Shown here in pieces: positions 54,386 to 62,217 of a stretch of 64,000 bases of DNA. Source of the DNA: Pseudomonadota bacterium (GTDB taxonomy: Bacteria > Pseudomonadota > Gammaproteobacteria > Xanthomonadales > Xanthomonadaceae); the NCBI GenBank assembly GCA_023419315.1, contig JAEZYE010000034.1, positions 1-64,000 on the forward strand, read 5' to 3'. Every line of letters begins with the position of its first letter. The stretch's first letter is position 1. Made by a program: the position numbers and the translations under genes. The notes under the pieces are model-generated. The model saw only the letters and a list, made by a program, of their open reading frames with translations, had not been told where the DNA came from and searched no databases.

Positions 54386-55771
54386 TCAGCCCTCCAGGGT
54401 TGCCGGCCGCGTGCGGCAATGCGCGACGCAACGTTCGATGGCGGCGAAGTCGTCGATGCCGTACCAGAACACTTTCCACTTCTCCTGCTTGTAACAGCCG
54501 TCGGACTCGGCGTAGTAGAAAATGTTGACCGGATTGTTGTGGCGCGAACGCCAGAACATGCGTGGGTTCTCTTCGCGCATGACGTGCCACACCGCGCGTC
54601 CCAGGCCTTCGCCCTGTGCATCATCCAGCACGGCGAACTTGTCGAGGTAGGCGATGCCTTCCTCCTGCGTGAGGATCAGCGCGGTGCGGTAGTTTTCGCT
54701 TACGTAGATGCGATGGGGCTGCGTGCGTTCGAAATAGTCCGGCAACAGGCGGCGACCGAAGCTCGATTCGATCAACGTGCGCAGGCGCTCGCGATCCACG
54801 CCTTCCCAGGATTCGAAACGCAGCACGCGCTCGCCACGACGCACCAGCGTGCCCGAGCCGCGATGGGTGAACAGTTCCTTCGCCAGTTCGGCCGGCTTGG
54901 TGATCGACACCGATGAAGTCAGCGGCAGGCGATCCAGCAGATCCTTGATCTGCTCGATCTTCACGCGCATGCCGCCGTTGATCCACGGCTGCGCCATCAG
55001 TTCTTCGTATTCGGTGGAAAGATTGATCGAGTCGATGACCCGGCCGTCGGCGTCGAGCAACCCGCCGGTGCCGGTCAGGAAGATGATCTTGTACGGCTGC
55101 AGCACCTGCACGAGTTCGTTGGCGGCGAAGTCGGCATTGATGTTGAGGATCTGCCCGCCCGCGGATTCGCCCATGCTGGCGATGACCGGGATCGAGCCGG
55201 CCTTGAGGCTGGCTTCGATGGGTGCGAGGTTGATCCGGCTGACATCACCGACCAGTCCATAAGTGGCCTGATCCTTGAACTCGGCTTCGAACACGCCCGA
55301 CACGATCGATGTCGCACGCGCACCCGCCATCTGCAATGCCTCGACCAGGGCAAGGTTCTGCTGGAGGAACACCTTGCGCACGATGGACAGCACTTCGGGC
55401 GTGGTCACGCGCAGCCCGTTGACGGTCTGCTTGGTGATGCCGGCCGCGGTCATTTCCTCATCCAGCTGCGGGCCGGCGCCATGCACGACGATGGGCGTCA
55501 GTCCGACTTCCTGCAGGAACGCCAGCGAGGAGGTCAGCGATTCCAGATCATCGCGCAGCACCGCGCCGCCCACCTTGACCACGGCGAAGCGCTTGGCGTC
55601 CAGCTGCGAGAAACGCTTGACGTACTGCGATATTTCCTTGGCGCTCGCCATGCTGGAGAGCAACCGGATGATGGTCTGGCGGGTCTGCTTGTTCGGTTCC
55701 ATGTGCGTTGTTTCGTCGGGCCTGTGTGGGCGGAGCGCTGCTGCCGCCGGCAGTGGGGTGGATGCAGACAT
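54386..55771 (-). CDS. argB: Bifunctional acetylglutamate kinase / N-acetylglutamate synthase (NAGS/K)
   Basis: 461 residues. Residues about 60-310 are an amino acid kinase domain (Val-Val-Lys-Val-Gly-Gly-Ala-Val; Val-His-Gly-Ala-Gly-Pro-Gln), and the last 150 are a GNAT-type synthase domain (Tyr-Leu-Asp-Lys-Phe-Ala-Val, Gly-Glu-Gly-Leu-Gly-Arg-Ala-Val-Trp). This fused NAGS/K is known from Xanthomonas and related bacteria and catalyses steps 1 and 2. ATG 55771 overlaps the argE' stop (TGATG); ATG 55702 is an alternative. Confidence 0.94.
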   Translation of the reverse strand: MSASTPLPAAAALRPHRPDETTHMEPNKQTRQTIIRLLSSMASAKEISQYVKRFSQLDAKRFAVVKVGGAVLRDDLESLTSSLAFLQEVGLTPIVVHGAGPQLDEEMTAAGITKQTVNGLRVTTPEVLSIVRKVFLQQNLALVEALQMAGARATSIVSGVFEAEFKDQATYGLVGDVSRINLAPIEASLKAGSIPVIASMGESAGGQILNINADFAANELVQVLQPYKIIFLTGTGGLLDADGRVIDSINLSTEYEELMAQPWINGGMRVKIEQIKDLLDRLPLTSSVSITKPAELAKELFTHRGSGTLVRRGERVLRFESWEGVDRERLRTLIESSFGRRLLPDYFERTQPHRIYVSENYRTALILTQEEGIAYLDKFAVLDDAQGEGLGRAVWHVMREENPRMFWRSRHNNPVNIFYYAESDGCYKQEKWKVFWYGIDDFAAIERCVAHCRTRPATLEG

Positions 55772-56868
55772 CAACCGGCGGAGAACATCCGCACGATGCT
55801 GTCGGCATAACGTTGCAGCTGTTCCAGCGCGACCCACTCGTCCGCCGTATGCGCCTGCGCGATATCGCCCGGGCCGTACACGAACGCGGTGAGGCCGGCC
55901 TGCGAGAACAGCGAGGCTTCGGTCCAGAAATCGACGGCGTTGCCAATCGGCAGGCCCAGTTCGTCGGCGAGATCACGCGCCGCCAGGCGACGTTCCTCGG
56001 CGCGCGCGACATCGCCGGAAGGCAGCGACGGGCCGCGGAAGGTTTCCTCGTATCCGGCCAGCGCCTGCGAGTCGGCGAACGCCCTGAACTGCGCGTGCAA
56101 TGCCTCCGGATCCTGCGACGGCAACGGCCGGAAGCCGAACCGCACCTCGGCCGATGGCGCGATCATGTTCGCCTTGATGCCGCCTTCGACGCGACCGATG
56201 TTGAAGCGCAGGCCGGTCAGCCCGCCGAAGCGCAGATGATTCTGCGCCTGCACGTAGTCCAGCGCGGACGTGCCCCAGCGCATCGCGTTGTGCAACGCGC
56301 TCAGCGAAAGCGCATTCTCCGCCGACGCGTGGCCTGCCTGCCCCTTGAACAGCATGCGCACGGCACTGATGCCGCGATGTGCCAGCACGGCCTGGCATTG
56401 GGTGGGTTCGGCGATGATCGCTTCCCCGAAGCCGTGGTCGCGCGCGAGGAAGGCCGCGATGCAGCGGGGATCGTTGGCCTCCTCGTCGGTGGTGAACAGG
56501 AAAGCGGCGTCGCCCTGCGTCACCTGCGCAGCCGCGATCAAGCCGGCCGCAGCGCCCTTGATGTCGCATGCACCGAGGCCGATGGCGCGATCATCGGTCA
56601 CCCGCAGGATATGCGGATCCGCCGACCATGCCGGCGACGACGGCACCGTATCCAGGTGCACGTTGAACACGCGCGTCGGTGCGCCGCGCACGGCGAACAG
56701 CGACACCGCACCGGCGCCGTGATCGATGACCTCGACGCGGAATCCCGCCAGCTGCGCGCGCAGGTAGTCGAAGATGCCGTCGGTGCCGATGTCGCGCGGC
56801 GGATTGCGGGTGTCGAACGACACCAGATGTTGTAGATGTTCGAGCGTGGAGGCGAGCAGCGGGGTCAT
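55771..56868 (-). CDS. argE': N-acetyl-L-citrulline deacetylase
   Basis: 365 residues, M20-family metallohydrolase. Phe-Asn-Val-His-Leu-Asp-Thr-Val-Pro metal site, catalytic Thr-Thr-Asp-Glu-Glu-Ala, and Ala-Glu-Pro-Thr. In organisms with acetylornithine carbamoyltransferase this protein releases citrulline from acetylcitrulline, not ornithine. Context (argF', NAGS/K) supports that specificity. 56 bases after argG. Confidence 0.92.
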   Translation of the reverse strand: MTPLLASTLEHLQHLVSFDTRNPPRDIGTDGIFDYLRAQLAGFRVEVIDHGAGAVSLFAVRGAPTRVFNVHLDTVPSSPAWSADPHILRVTDDRAIGLGACDIKGAAAGLIAAAQVTQGDAAFLFTTDEEANDPRCIAAFLARDHGFGEAIIAEPTQCQAVLAHRGISAVRMLFKGQAGHASAENALSLSALHNAMRWGTSALDYVQAQNHLRFGGLTGLRFNIGRVEGGIKANMIAPSAEVRFGFRPLPSQDPEALHAQFRAFADSQALAGYEETFRGPSLPSGDVARAEERRLAARDLADELGLPIGNAVDFWTEASLFSQAGLTAFVYGPGDIAQAHTADEWVALEQLQRYADSIVRMFSAG

Positions 56869-56924
56869 GTCCGTCCTGGCAGGGTGTGGCCTTCCCGTGT
56901 GGGGAAGGCGGGTGCGACGCAGCG

Positions 56925-58121
56925 TCAGCGGTTGATTTCAGCCCACAGCGTGCTGCTCATGCCGAACAGCTTGATGAAGCCTTCCGCTTCCTCGACGCCC
57001 CAGTCGGCCGATTGCGCGTAGGTCGCGCCCTTGGCGTTGAGCAGGTGCGGCGACTTCACCGCCACCGCATCGACGCGGCCGCCGCGCGTTTCCAGCACGA
57101 CTTCGCCGTTGACGCGGCTCTGCGAAGACGCGAGATAGGCCTCGAGGTCGGTCTTGATCGGGTCGTGATAGAAACCTTCGTAGACCACTTCCACCCACTT
57201 GCGGCCGATCTCGGGCTTGAAGCGGTTCTGCTGCTTGGTCAGCACTGCTTCCTCCAACGCGCGGTGCGCGGCCAGCAGCGAAATCAGGCCCGGGGCTTCA
57301 TACACGATGCGGCCCTTCAGGCCGATGGTGGTGTCGCCGGTGTACATGCCGCGACCCACGCCATAGGGCGCGAACAGCGCGTTCAACTTCGCCAGCAGTT
57401 TCGCGCCTTCCATCGGCTGGCCGTCCAGGCTGACGGCCTCGCCTTGCTCGAATCCCACCGTGACGCGCAATGGTTGCTCCGGCCATTCACTGCGCGGCGC
57501 GCACCAGCCGCGCGCACCTTCGCCGGGTGCTTCCCACTTGTCGATCTCGCCACCGGACAGCGTCACGCCCAGCAGGTTTTCGTTGATCGTGTAGCTCTTC
57601 TGCTTGGCGCGCACGCCGAAGCCGCGTGCTTCCAGGTATTCCTGTTCGTACGCGCGCGTCTGCGTATGTTCCTTCTGGATTTCGCGAATCGGCGCCACGA
57701 TGCGGTAGTCGCCGGAAGCCTTCACCGCCAGATCGAAACGGACCTGATCGTTGCCCATGCCGGTGCAGCCGTGCGCGATCGCGTTCGTCCCGATTTCAGC
57801 CGCGCGCTTGAGCGAGGCATCGACGATGAGGTAGCGATCCGACACCAGCAGCGGATACTGGCCCTGGTAGCCCTCGCCCGCCCATACGAACGGCTTGACG
57901 AAGCCTTCCCAGATCGCGGGGCCGCCATCGACGGTCACATGGCTGGCCGCACCGAGTTCGGCCGCGCGCTGCTCGATGTAGGCGCGCTCCTCGGCATCCA
58001 CGCCGCCGGTATCGGCGAAAACGGTATGCACGGCCCAACCCTGTTCCTGCAGATAGGGAATGCAGAAACTGGTGTCGAGGCCACCGGAGAAAGCAAGGAC
58101 GATCTCTTTGGAGTTGTTCAT
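56925..58121 (-). CDS. argG: Argininosuccinate synthase
   Basis: 398 residues. ATP pyrophosphatase P-loop Ala-Phe-Ser-Gly-Gly-Leu-Asp-Thr-Ser, then Gly-Cys-Thr-Gly-Met-Gly-Asn-Asp-Gln-Val-Arg-Phe. Joins citrulline and aspartate. ATG 58121 places the P-loop at residue 9. The 156-base leader between argF' and argG contains a polypurine tract on the plus strand (pyrimidine-rich in the mRNA). Confidence 0.95.
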   Translation of the reverse strand: MNNSKEIVLAFSGGLDTSFCIPYLQEQGWAVHTVFADTGGVDAEERAYIEQRAAELGAASHVTVDGGPAIWEGFVKPFVWAGEGYQGQYPLLVSDRYLIVDASLKRAAEIGTNAIAHGCTGMGNDQVRFDLAVKASGDYRIVAPIREIQKEHTQTRAYEQEYLEARGFGVRAKQKSYTINENLLGVTLSGGEIDKWEAPGEGARGWCAPRSEWPEQPLRVTVGFEQGEAVSLDGQPMEGAKLLAKLNALFAPYGVGRGMYTGDTTIGLKGRIVYEAPGLISLLAAHRALEEAVLTKQQNRFKPEIGRKWVEVVYEGFYHDPIKTDLEAYLASSQSRVNGEVVLETRGGRVDAVAVKSPHLLNAKGATYAQSADWGVEEAEGFIKLFGMSSTLWAEINR

Positions 58122-58136
58122 GGGATGTGGGCTGCA

Positions 58137-58169
58137 GGGAAAAGAGGAAAGAGGGAAAAGAGGAATGGG
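58137..58169 (-). repeat. Pyrimidine-rich direct repeat in the argG leader
   Basis: Plus strand shows two copies of GGGAAAAGAGGAA 16 bases apart within a pure-purine stretch; the argG mRNA therefore has a U/C-only run 16-48 bases before its ATG. No stem-loop with U-tract is seen in this gap. Confidence 0.55.
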
Positions 58170-58277
58170 TGAACGGGAAGAGGCGGCTGAGCGGATGCGG
58201 CGCGAGGGACTCTGGCAGCGGGACAATCGACGCCCGCCAGGCTTCCCGCTACCCGTGCCTCATGCGGTCGCTTCCGC

Positions 58278-59279
58278 TCATCGCACGAGCGCGGCCATGA
58301 TCGCCTTCTGCACATGCAGCCGGTTCTCGGCTTCATTGATTGCGATGCATTGCGGCGAATCCATCACGGCGTCGGTCGCCTTGACGTTGCGGCGCAGCGG
58401 CAGGCAATGGCTGAAGACGCCGTTGTTGGTCAGCGCCATCTTGGCTTCATCGACGATGAAGTGCCGGTACTGATCGCGGATGGGCTTTTCCGGTTCCCAG
58501 TTGCCGAAGAACGGCAGCGCGCCCCAGCTCTTGGCGTACACGACATCGGCGTCGCGGTAAGCGCTCTCGATGTCATGGCTGACGATCAGCGAACCGCCGC
58601 TCTCGGCGACGTTCTGTTCGGCCCAGCCCATGTAGCGCTCATCCAGCACGTAGTCCGGCGTGGGACACAGCAGCGTGACGTCCATGCCCATGCGCGTGGC
58701 GATGGTCAACGCCGAATTCGCCACGGCGGTGTTCAGCGGCTTGGGATGGTAGGTCCAGGTCAGCACATACTTCTTGCCGCGCAGATCCTGCGTGCCGAAA
58801 TGCTCCTGCAGCGCGAGCGCGTGCGCCAGTTCCTGGCACGGATGGGTGATCGTTTCCATGTTGATCACGGGCACCGGCGAGTACCTGGCGAAGCTCTTGA
58901 GCACGATGTCCTGGCGGTCGTATTGCCAGTCCACGAACTTCGGGAACGCGCGCACGCCGATCAAATCCACGTAGCGGCCCAGCACCTTCGCCACTTCGGC
59001 GATGTGTTCTTCGGTGTCGCCGTCCATCACCGAACCCAGGTTGAACTCGATCGGCCAGGCATCCTTGCCGGGTTGCAACACGACGGCGTGACCGCCGAGC
59101 TGGAACGCGCCCAGTTCAAAACTGGTGCGCGTGCGCATCGAAGGATTGAAGAACACCAGCGCAATCGACTTGCCTTTCAGCGCATCGCCCAGCTTGTGCT
59201 GCTTGTACAGCGACGCCTGCGTCAGCAGGGCATCGAGTTCGGCGCGGCTCCAGTCCTGCGTGTTCAAGAAGTGCTTCAT
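58278..59279 (-). CDS. argF': N-acetyl-L-ornithine carbamoyltransferase
   Basis: 333 residues. Ser-Met-Arg-Thr-Arg-Thr-Ser-Phe binds carbamoyl phosphate, then His-Pro-Cys-Gln-Glu-Leu-Ala-His and Cys-Leu-Pro-Leu-Arg-Arg-Asn-Val-Lys-Ala-Thr-Asp. The Lys near position 300 corresponds to the carboxylated active-site Lys of the Xanthomonas enzyme. It makes acetylcitrulline, the hallmark of this pathway variant. ATG 59279 has AGGA upstream; a TTG one codon earlier is unlikely. First structural gene of the arg run, preceded by an attenuator-like leader. Confidence 0.95.
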   Translation of the reverse strand: MKHFLNTQDWSRAELDALLTQASLYKQHKLGDALKGKSIALVFFNPSMRTRTSFELGAFQLGGHAVVLQPGKDAWPIEFNLGSVMDGDTEEHIAEVAKVLGRYVDLIGVRAFPKFVDWQYDRQDIVLKSFARYSPVPVINMETITHPCQELAHALALQEHFGTQDLRGKKYVLTWTYHPKPLNTAVANSALTIATRMGMDVTLLCPTPDYVLDERYMGWAEQNVAESGGSLIVSHDIESAYRDADVVYAKSWGALPFFGNWEPEKPIRDQYRHFIVDEAKMALTNNGVFSHCLPLRRNVKATDAVMDSPQCIAINEAENRLHVQKAIMAALVR

Positions 59280-59326
59280 CAAGGTGTCCTGTTCGGCAAT
59301 CGGTCGGATTTTCGGGAGGTGGAAAC

Positions 59327-59353
59327 GAAAAAACCCAGCGCGGGGCTGGGTTT
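59327..59353 (-). terminator. Leader terminator (attenuator) upstream of argF'
   Basis: Minus strand AAACCCAGC (59353-59345), loop CCCGC, GCTGGGTTT (59339-59331), continuing as TTTTTT. It ends 48 bases before the argF' start, and no promoter fits between it and the gene, so argF' transcripts must pass through it. Confidence 0.85.
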
Positions 59354-59388
59354 CGGCAAGACAGGAGATAACGTCCGGGCGACCCAGC
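59345..59388 (-). promoter_or_regulatory. Candidate antiterminator pairing in the argF' leader
   Basis: GCTGGGT (59388-59382), beginning at the last base of the leader stop codon TAG, is complementary to ACCCAGC (59351-59345), the 5' arm of the terminator. It is identical to the terminator 3' arm, so the two compete for the same partner. A further CGACC in the leader codons (59410-59406) can pair with GGTCG (59384-59380). Confidence 0.6.
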
Positions 59389-59480
59389 TAGGAGCAGGTT
59401 TCCGGTCGACGCGCACGCGACGTCATGCCCGAGGCCTGGCGGGCCGCGCTGTCAGCATGTGCGTGTGCGTTCATCTTCAT
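59388..59480 (-). CDS. Putative arginine attenuator leader peptide of argF'
   Basis: 30 codons, ATG 59480 to TAG 59388; GAGGA lies 11 bases upstream. The last 12 residues are Met-Thr-Ser-Arg-Ala-Arg-Arg-Pro-Glu-Thr-Cys-Ser, with Arg codons CGT, CGT and CGA at 59417-59406 and a further CGC at 59441. It ends exactly at the candidate antiterminator arm. It has no signal peptide or fold and is proposed to be a regulatory peptide whose translation rate is read out. Not proven to be translated. Confidence 0.55.
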   Translation of the reverse strand: MKMNAHAHADSAARQASGMTSRARRPETCS

Positions 59481-59520
59481 AGGCGGCGAATCCTCGCATG
59501 TGCTGCGACGCAGCGCAAGC

Positions 59521-60054
59521 TCAGGGGAATTCCACCGTGGTCGCGCCTTCGACCGGCTGCGAATTGGGCACGTAGGGCATGACGGAAACCCGGATGCGCA
59601 GGCGGTTACCCGGGTCTTCGGCCAGGCGGGAGCGGTACTTGGTGCCCTTGTAGACGTAGTCCACGTCGTAGGCGATCGGTCGCCGGAATTCGCGCTCCAC
59701 CGGCACGGTGCGGCAGCGGACATGCGCCGTCTCGACCGCCATCTGCTCGTCCGGTGACTCGGCGCGGGCTTCGTTGTCCTCGCTGGTGAAGACACCCTTG
59801 ATGGAGTCGATGAAGCGCGACCAGCGGCTCTGTTCCTTGGGCGGATGGACCGTCGTGGTAGGCAGGGTCGGCAGTTCGTCGCACACCTGTTCGGTGCGGC
59901 TGGCACGCAGGGTCTGGTAGACCGGCTCGACATTGAGCACCTGCGCATAATCGAGCTTGACGTTCTCGGCCTGGACCACGCGCTCCTGCGCGGTCGCGCC
60001 CAGCGCGGCCGACAGAAGCAGTAGTGGTAGCAGGCTGCGAATCAAACGAACCAT
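59521..60054 (-). CDS. YcfJ/UmoD-like secreted protein
   Basis: 177 residues with a signal peptide (Arg-rich start, Leu stretch, cleavage near Ala-Thr-Ala-Gln). Tyr-Ala-Gln-Val-Leu-Asn-Val-Glu-Pro-Val and the C-terminal Tyr-Asp-Val-Asp-Tyr-Val-Tyr-Lys-Gly-Thr-Lys-Tyr resemble the conserved ends of the YcfJ/UmoD group, but the glycine-zipper middle is absent and replaced by a charged segment. Two Cys may form a disulfide. Function unknown. The argF' leader begins 40 bases after its stop. Confidence 0.72.
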   Translation of the reverse strand: MVRLIRSLLPLLLLSAALGATAQERVVQAENVKLDYAQVLNVEPVYQTLRASRTEQVCDELPTLPTTTVHPPKEQSRWSRFIDSIKGVFTSEDNEARAESPDEQMAVETAHVRCRTVPVEREFRRPIAYDVDYVYKGTKYRSRLAEDPGNRLRIRVSVMPYVPNSQPVEGATTVEFP

Positions 60055-60221
60055 GCGATCTGACACTGGAATCCCGGGCGCCAGTTTAGGCGATGCGGCT
60101 GGAGAGGGGCTGAACCATGCGGCACACGCTGCCTCTTTACGGACCGTCGCGGCGCATCCCGCTGCATGGGCGCACAGCGGGACGACCGGGGCGCCGCCGC
60201 CGTCACGCGGGCGAACAACGC

Positions 60222-60227
60222 TAGAAT
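60222..60227 (+). promoter_or_regulatory. -10 element of cysS
   Basis: TAGAAT 28 bases before the cysS ATG, the same hexamer as in the hisS and tRNA-Pro promoters. GGAAGCC near the ATG serves as ribosome site. Confidence 0.5.
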
Positions 60228-60254
60228 TGCCGCGCTCCCCCAGTCTGGAAGCCA

Positions 60255-61622
60255 ATGAGCCTGCGCCTGCACAACAACCTGACGCGGCGGGTCGAACCGT
60301 TCGCGCCCCTGGATCCCGCCTGCCCGACGATGTACGTGTGCGGGCCGACCGTCTACAACTACGTACACATCGGCAACGCCCGCGGCCCGGTCGTGTTCGG
60401 CGTGCTGGCCGCGCTGCTGCGCCGCCGCTACGGCAACCTCCGCTACGCGCGCAACATCACCGACGTCGACGACAAGATCAACGCGGCGGCGCAGGAACAG
60501 GGCGTGCCGATCACGGCCATCACCGATCGCTTCGCCGCGGCCTACCGCGAGGACATGGCCGGCCTGGGCGTGCAGCCGCCGGACATCGAGCCGGAAGCCA
60601 CCCGCCACATCCCGCACATCATCGCGATGATCGAAACGCTCATCGAACGCGGCCACGCCTACGCCGCCGAAGGCCACGTGCTGTTCTCGGTCGCTTCGTT
60701 CGGCGACTACGGCAAGCTCTCGGGCCGCGATCCGGAGGAAATGCTGGCCGGCGCGCGCGTCGAAGTGGCGCCGTACAAGCGCGACGCCGGTGATTTCGTG
60801 TTGTGGAAGCCGTCGACCGATGAACTGCCGGGCTGGGATTCGCCTTGGGGGCGCGGCCGTCCCGGCTGGCACATCGAATGCTCGGCGATGGCCGCCGCGC
60901 ACCTGGGCGAAACCATCGATATCCACGCCGGCGGCGTGGATCTGCAGTTCCCGCATCACGAGAACGAGGTCGCGCAGAGCGAGTGCGCCCACGGCGGCAA
61001 GACCTTCGCGCGGTTCTGGGTGCACAACGGCATGCTCAATTTCGGCGGCGCCAAGATGAGCAAGTCGCTGGGCAACATCGAACGCGTGCACGATCTGCTG
61101 CAGCAGCATCCGCCGGAAGCCTTGCGCCACGCCCTGCTCTCCGCGCATTACCGCCAGCCGCTGGACTGGTCCGATGCGTTGATCGAGCAGTCGGTGCGCA
61201 CGCTGGATCGGCTTTACGGCACGTTGCGGGATCTGGCGGACATTGCGGCCACAGCGGACATTCCGCCCGCGATCGAGGCTGCGCTCGACGATGACCTCAA
61301 CACGCCGCAGGCGCTGGCCGAGGTCGCACGGATTGCCGCCGAGGCACGCAAGGCCGAGCAAGCCGACGAGCGCACACGCCTGAAGCGCGAACTGCTGGGC
61401 GCCGGCCTGGCGCTCGGCCTGCTGCAGCAGGACCCCGCCGCGTGGTTCGCGCGTGGCGCTTCCCAGGACGACGATGCACGCATCCAGGCATTGATCGACG
61501 AACGCGACGCGGCGAAGAAGAGCCGCGACTTCGCGCGCGCCGACGGCATCCGTGATCAGCTCGCCGCCGAAGGCATCCTGCTGGAAGACACGCCGCAAGG
61601 CGTGCGCTGGAAGCGCGCCTGA
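60255..61622 (+). CDS. cysS: Cysteinyl-tRNA synthetase
   Basis: 455 residues, class I synthetase. Cys-Gly-Pro-Thr-Val-Tyr with the zinc/substrate Cys, His-Ile-Gly-Asn signature, His-Ile-Glu-Cys-Ser-Ala-Met, Phe-Pro-His-His-Glu-Asn-Glu and Lys-Met-Ser-Lys-Ser-Leu-Gly-Asn. Standard length, own promoter. Confidence 0.96.
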   Translation: MSLRLHNNLTRRVEPFAPLDPACPTMYVCGPTVYNYVHIGNARGPVVFGVLAALLRRRYGNLRYARNITDVDDKINAAAQEQGVPITAITDRFAAAYREDMAGLGVQPPDIEPEATRHIPHIIAMIETLIERGHAYAAEGHVLFSVASFGDYGKLSGRDPEEMLAGARVEVAPYKRDAGDFVLWKPSTDELPGWDSPWGRGRPGWHIECSAMAAAHLGETIDIHAGGVDLQFPHHENEVAQSECAHGGKTFARFWVHNGMLNFGGAKMSKSLGNIERVHDLLQQHPPEALRHALLSAHYRQPLDWSDALIEQSVRTLDRLYGTLRDLADIAATADIPPAIEAALDDDLNTPQALAEVARIAAEARKAEQADERTRLKRELLGAGLALGLLQQDPAAWFARGASQDDDARIQALIDERDAAKKSRDFARADGIRDQLAAEGILLEDTPQGVRWKRA

Positions 61623-61693
61623 CAACACAGCGGAGCCGCTTCCGCTCGATTGCGGGTGGCGGCGGCGGCACCGTCCCGCCGTGTTCGCACCAC

Positions 61694-61721
61694 GGCCGGA
61701 ACGCACTGGCGCGTTCCGGCC
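61694..61721 (+). terminator. Strong hairpin after cysS (no U-tract)
   Basis: GGCCGGAACGC, loop ACTGGC, GCGTTCCGGCC: an 11-bp perfect stem 72 bases after the cysS stop. No T run follows, so it may mark a processed or Rho-dependent 3' end rather than a classical terminator. Confidence 0.45.
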
Positions 61722-61731
61722 CGCCGATTCA

Positions 61732-61761
61732 TTGGGGCATCGCGCCTTGGGCGCGTAAAAT
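61732..61761 (+). promoter_or_regulatory. sufE promoter with leaderless spacing
   Basis: TTGGGG (61732-61737), 18-base spacer, TAAAAT (61756-61761). The -10 ends six bases before ATG 61768 and no Shine-Dalgarno sequence is present. Confidence 0.55.
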
Positions 61762-61767
61762 CGCGCC

Positions 61768-62217
61768 ATGAATGCCGTCGCCGCTCCCCCCTCGCCCTTC
61801 CCGCTCGAACCCACTCCCACCGACGCACAACAGGCCATCCGCGATGAGTTCGGTTTCTTCGGCGACTGGGCCGAACGCTACCAGTACCTGATCGATCTGG
61901 GCCGCAAGTTGCCGGAGTTCCCGGATGCCTGGAAGACCGAGGAACATCGTCTGCTGGGCTGCCAGTCGCTGGTATGGATCGTTGCCAGCGGCAATGCCGA
62001 ACGCCTGGACTTCCACGCCATCAGCGACTCGGCCATCGTGTCCGGACTGATTTTCCTGGCCCTAAGGGTGTATTCCGGCCGCTCGGCTGCCGAAATCCTG
62101 TCCACCGACGCGAGCTACATCGCCGACATCGGCCTGGCCAAGCATCTGTCGCCGACGCGCAGCAACGGCCTGGCCGCCCTGCTGGGCTTCATCCGCGACA
62201 CCGCTGCGGCGCAGTGA
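61768..62217 (+). CDS. sufE: SufE-family cysteine desulfuration protein
   Basis: 149 residues. The sulfur-accepting Cys lies in Leu-Leu-Gly-Cys-Gln-Ser, and Leu-Ser-Pro-Thr-Arg-Ser-Asn-Gly-Leu near the C-terminus is typical. It takes persulfide from a cysteine desulfurase for Fe-S assembly. sufBCDS is not in the window. Its stop overlaps the GTG of the MFS gene. Confidence 0.93.
   Translation: MNAVAAPPSPFPLEPTPTDAQQAIRDEFGFFGDWAERYQYLIDLGRKLPEFPDAWKTEEHRLLGCQSLVWIVASGNAERLDFHAISDSAIVSGLIFLALRVYSGRSAAEILSTDASYIADIGLAKHLSPTRSNGLAALLGFIRDTAAAQ

Noticed and set aside
59327..59353. Reading the leader hairpin as a simple terminator of the YcfJ/UmoD-like gene
   Set aside because: It is 168 bases after that gene, and only 48 bases remain before argF', with no recognisable promoter there. 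This reading is not excluded; start-point mapping would decide.
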